Assembly (NCBI GenBank): GCA_032718565.1
Contig: JAVGVS010000532.1
Coordinates: 124,001-188,000, forward strand
Direction of reading: 5' to 3'
DNA from: Distichodus sexfasciatus
Lineage: Eukaryota; Chordata; Actinopteri; Characiformes; Distichodontidae
DNA length: 64,000 nt
Shown here: positions 60,315 to 64,000 of the stretch, piece after piece
How positions within the stretch are numbered: position 1 is the first letter of the stretch
How the letters are laid out: the number at the start of each line of letters is the position of its first letter
Program-made: the position numbers and the translations under genes
The notes under the pieces: model-generated
What the model was told of the DNA's origin: nothing
The model's input: only the letters and a program-made list of their open reading frames with translations
The model's database searches: none

Positions 60315-61960
60315 GTCTCTTGAAATGGGTAGAAAGAGGAGGCAAAGTTTCTTACAAAGTTCTTGCTAAAAGATACTAAGAAAACATCACATGATAATCG
60401 TCAGTATTAACTATTAAAGTTTTCCATGAAGACTCATGACTTTATACAATGTGCATAATTTAATTTATCAACTTGGCGGGGCTCGTCAGTGCAACTAGAT
60501 TTTTTTATTTTGCGACTAGTTTTTTTCATTCTACTCGCCAATGGCGACCGTCTCAATCAGTCAGTCCGATCAAAAAATTTAATTTAATAAAGCGAGAAAT
60601 GGCTTTTTATTATGTTTACTTCTGCACTATCATCTGACACACCCACTCGCTTTCGAACGTCCTCTCGCTACCTGCAACCTTGAAGACAGAGGTCTAAAAT
60701 ACAGGGATTCGAGTTCTCATTCGCTACTGCAGATCTCCGTCCATTGGACTCTAGCTGTGATGGAACTCACTGTCTACAAAGTGATGTTAGTAGACAAGGT
60801 AAAGACATTTTGGATGGCCCACTTCGATAGCTTTCTTATTCCAATGTTTATTATGCAGCTCGCCGATCAGCTGTGTAAACACATGCGCCAGTGAGTTTGA
60901 CAGCTCGCGGCTCTTGCGTGAAACGCTCCAGTTCAATCAAATCTTCGCCTTTATCACAGACAAAACTCGGATTTTAGCTGATAAATAACAACCAGAGTCC
61001 TTATCACAATACAGCCATTTATCGATCATTTCTAGTGTTTATTTTGGGCGCGCAGTAATCGTGTTATTGTGACAAGACCCACGTTGTGTCGTATCCAGAT
61101 GGATACCAAATTAATAAAAAAGTATTTTTGCCTGGCACGAACCCTTTTTTTTTTTTTCTCTTTTCTCTCAGTACTAAGTCGTAGAATGTGTCTGCATAAT
61201 GGAAACTGCAAACCAGTGAAACAGACACTGTTCTTACTATTTCTAGTAGTTATGTCCACAGTTTCAGCATTTTATAGTACATAAAGCTAAAACTAATAAT
61301 AAATAATAGTAATAATAATATTCATTAATATTAATATAAAATAGTTTATCAATAACTATTTGCATTTATGTGTCATTTATTCTTCTGTAGTTAACTATAA
61401 TTGTAGAAGGCAATATTAGGAGGTGAAATAGCTCTGATGGAAGAAAGAAGAGGTAGTGTGAGGAAGAACTAAGAAATAAATGAACAATACAAGTGAGTAT
61501 TATTTATTTATTTTACATTTGGCATGTGACGGAAATTATGGCGCCCCAAAAAATTTATATTTTGGGTTTAGGAGCCAGTGGCTCCTCATTTTTTTCTTTT
61601 GTCTGGAGCCCTGCTTGGCAAACGTTGCTGAGCAAAATGTGTTATTTAATTCATGACTTTGGCTTTAATATGAAGCAACACCATGTTCAGAATTAACGAA
61701 CTAAGGACCTGGCAACACGCGTCTGATATATAATCCTGGATTTCATGACTTGGTTCCAGTTCCACAATGGATTTTTAAGCAAAACTTGTACTTGTTTGTA
61801 CTCGTACCACTTTGATTTCCACCTTCTTGCCCCTTTTATCTGGCTTTGCTGGAAAACTCTGTGTGATCCCGTCATCTTTGCTGGTGCTTTGCACTGGTTT
61901 AGTGTTATCCCAGCATGTGCTAACAGAGCGGGCAGCTAATCCAGCTGAATCCAACAGCTG
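60315..61960. other. Intergenic or intronic DNA, nothing recognised
   Basis: AT-rich with TTATTATT runs near 61300. A block at about 60945-61280 resembles 12090-12640 (GACAAAACTC, AGCTGATAAATAACAACA), so both are copies of one dispersed repeat. Confidence 0.4.
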
Positions 61961-62160
61961 CTGTAGCTTCTGTCCCTCTCCAGCTGTCTAATTTGCGTGA
62001 AGGGTCCCGACATGTGACAGCAGATGAGTTTCTGATACCGGCCACATTAGCTTTGGGGAGGAAAAAATGATTAGCCACTTCTAGCCCAGGTGGTGCGTGC
62101 CATATTGTGTTCGCTGTAAATATTTCATTTGGGTGACCATCTAAATCAATCCAGTCTAGG
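61960..62160. other. Complex unique island, possible conserved noncoding element
   Basis: Includes GAGTTTCTGATACCGGCCAC and AAAAAATGATTAGCCACTTC. Even composition, no repeat recognised, no coding signal. Confidence 0.35.
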
Positions 62161-62429
62161 GCTGCAAGATAGTGGAAAAATACTTATGTCGTAATATAAG
62201 GGGAGCTAGGGAGTTGGACAAGTCATGGACATGTAAAGGTACCACTGAGGTGCTCATTTGACTCATCCACGAAGGAGCAGTGGCCAGCTTCTTTGGCAGC
62301 ACCTGGGTGGTTTCGGTTCATCGTCCAGCTCCAATTTTCACACCAACGTGAGGAACCGGTTTTGAGCTTGGACGTTGCAAAACTGTGTATTCATATTTAT
62401 GACCGTTTAGAAAGTTTTAGGACAAATTG

Positions 62430-62790
62430 CTTTCTAAAATGCTCGCCAGATCGGTAAAGTTCCTCGTGGGTTCATCAGCACAAGTTCAGAACCAAAAAGA
62501 TGCCTTCTCCTTACCATAAATGTGTTGGAAGGAACAATGGGAAGAAAAGTGTTGAGCCCAGCAGATCTGTCATTGTGCGCCGTTCTAATGCTGAGCCTCG
62601 GTTTCCACTCGGCCCTGGCATGGATCATGCTGGCTGGAACCAGGCAATAAAAAATGCACAGCTTTGGCAATTCGATCCTCCAGTTAAATGCTTGCAAAAG
62701 GAACTCCAGTTAGATTCCTGGTGCTCATCCAAGAATGCTAAAATAGAACCAGGAGAATGTTGCCCTTGTTTGTTATGAGCAATCCTCACT
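62430..62790. other. Complex unique island, possible conserved noncoding element
   Basis: Open on both strands for about 90 codons, with no family motif. Bounded by a mosaic SINE fragment (62200-62290) and a family-B SINE (62815-62945). Confidence 0.3.
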
Positions 62791-62814
62791 TCTCCGGGTT
62801 GACTGCAAATCGGA

Positions 62815-62945
62815 ATGGACCAAGGGCTTGTGGGTTAAAATCCAGCTTCAACCTTCAACACTGTCACACCTGGATCCCTGAGCAAGACCCTTAATCCTGA
62901 TTTGTTCCAGGGTAAGACTATCCCTGTAATTAGGAAATATCATTT
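62815..62945 (+). repeat. tRNA-derived SINE, family B (partial)
   Basis: GGGCTTGTGGGTTAAAATCC and TGGATCCCTGAGCAAGACCC, then CCTGTAATTAGGAAAT. Confidence 0.6.
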
Positions 62946-63773
62946 TACTTGGACGTAGCATCAGCCTGTTAGTTAAACGAAGTTCATGAAACTTGCTGTT
63001 GCAAACAATCAGGAGCTGGAACAAAGAGTTGGAGGCACCTGCCATTTTTCTTCTGTCTTTTTTGTTGAAAGTACTGTTCCCATAACCCGAGCTCCTTGTT
63101 TTAAAATCAGTTTGTAAAATGTTTAGAGAATTTATCAGAGATTCTGTTACATAGCAACTTCCCTTTTTCTAATTACAAGTAGAGGTGTGAACCTTCACTG
63201 CTCTCACAATTCAGCTCAGTTACGATTATCATGCAATGGATTCAATTTGACGCGATATCTCGATGCGTCACAATGCATCCCATCAGTTTTTCTCCATTAC
63301 TTCACATTGCGCGCAGATTGGGCATGGATCGCAGATCGGACAGCCTCAGATCTTGTACAATTTTAATGCCCCAGCCCGAAAATCACCAGGCAACGTCATT
63401 GTGATATTATCAGTTATGGTCGGCCATTGTATCGATGCAGAATCGTCCACGTCTGCGTCGTGATGCATCGATTTTGTGATTAATTTCAACACTCTTATTT
63501 ACAGGGAGAGTAACCCTGGAGTAACTTGGGGTTTAGTGCGGTAGTGCTGGAGGTAGGACTGAGCTGGGTTTGAACCAGTGATCTCTTGATGTGGTGTCAC
63601 TTCTCTTGGTGAGAAATGGAGGTGTAGACATCGGTGGCCTCTTATTAAGATGTTTGGTTACAGAGTGAGACGGTGTGGGTTCGAGCTTTGGATGCAGCAA
63701 ACTTTTGCAGTCTTGATGTTGGTACAGGTTCCTTGGAATCCCATTGTCACATTTCAGCTGTTAAAAGTTACTA

Positions 63774-63880
63774 GTAGGGATGCACCGATCCAAGTTTTTC
63801 AGTTCCAATACCGATGCCGATACTTGGGCTTTGGGTATCGGCCGATCCTGAGTACCGATCCGATACCAGGGTTTTTTTTT
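63774..63880. repeat. Start of a GGGATGCACCGATCC-type DNA element
   Basis: TAGGGATGCACCGATCCAAG followed by repeated CCGAT motifs, then a T run. The other end is not found in the window. A partial relative is at 45846. Confidence 0.5.
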
Positions 63881-64000
63881 TTTTTTTTACCTTTACAGTC
63901 CTAAGAGAATTTGGGGGGTTTGTCTATACCTTTGTTATAAGACTTATTATTATTGTTATTATACATGCCTTATGTTGTTGTGTTTGGGACGTAAGGACGG

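Noticed and set aside
1..64000. CRISPR array or bacterial operon structure
   Set aside because: Tandem repeats here are minisatellites and SINEs. Introns, CpG pattern and gene content are vertebrate.

Overview
This is eukaryotic genomic DNA, most likely from a teleost fish. The evidence is short GT-AG introns, tRNA-derived SINEs ending in the teleost-type tail with GCTCTGGATAAGAGCGTCTG, a Tc1-like transposon, many small hAT-type elements with 8-bp target duplications, and AK9 next to PPIL6, two genes that are also near neighbours on human 6q21. I cannot name the species.

Layout. (1) Positions 1-35309, plus strand: the 3' part of AK9, a multi-domain adenylate kinase. I place 26 exons totalling about 4.3 kb. 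The 5' end lies upstream of the window. The exons encode the end of one kinase unit, three further adenylate-kinase repeats, and a recurring small module that precedes each repeat and resembles a YHS domain. Exons before 7 kb and after 30.5 kb are clean. Exons between 10.0 and 30.5 kb carry about a dozen small indels, stops or lost splice acceptors. (2) 35310-37975: intergenic DNA ending in a compact PPIL6 promoter with two perfect CRE palindromes and two RFX X-box-like sites. (3) 37976-44194, plus strand: complete PPIL6, eight exons, 294 residues, a cyclophilin-type protein, with one GC-AG intron. (4) 44195-48000: intergenic repeats, including a long fold-back palindrome of a 22-bp unit. (5) 48000-64000: a CpG-rich, promoter-like block followed by about 15 kb with no recognisable gene. 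A two-exon, 36-codon candidate micro-ORF (48558-48562 joined to 52259-52364) lies here, among repeats and several complex, possibly conserved noncoding islands.

Working together: AK9 moves phosphate among nucleotides and PPIL6 is a cyclophilin-like protein. Both are associated with ciliated cells and sperm in vertebrates. The X-box pair in front of PPIL6 fits control by RFX factors. The repeats are mostly non-autonomous DNA transposons, several nested, with two related minisatellites and very long CT tracts inside AK9 introns.
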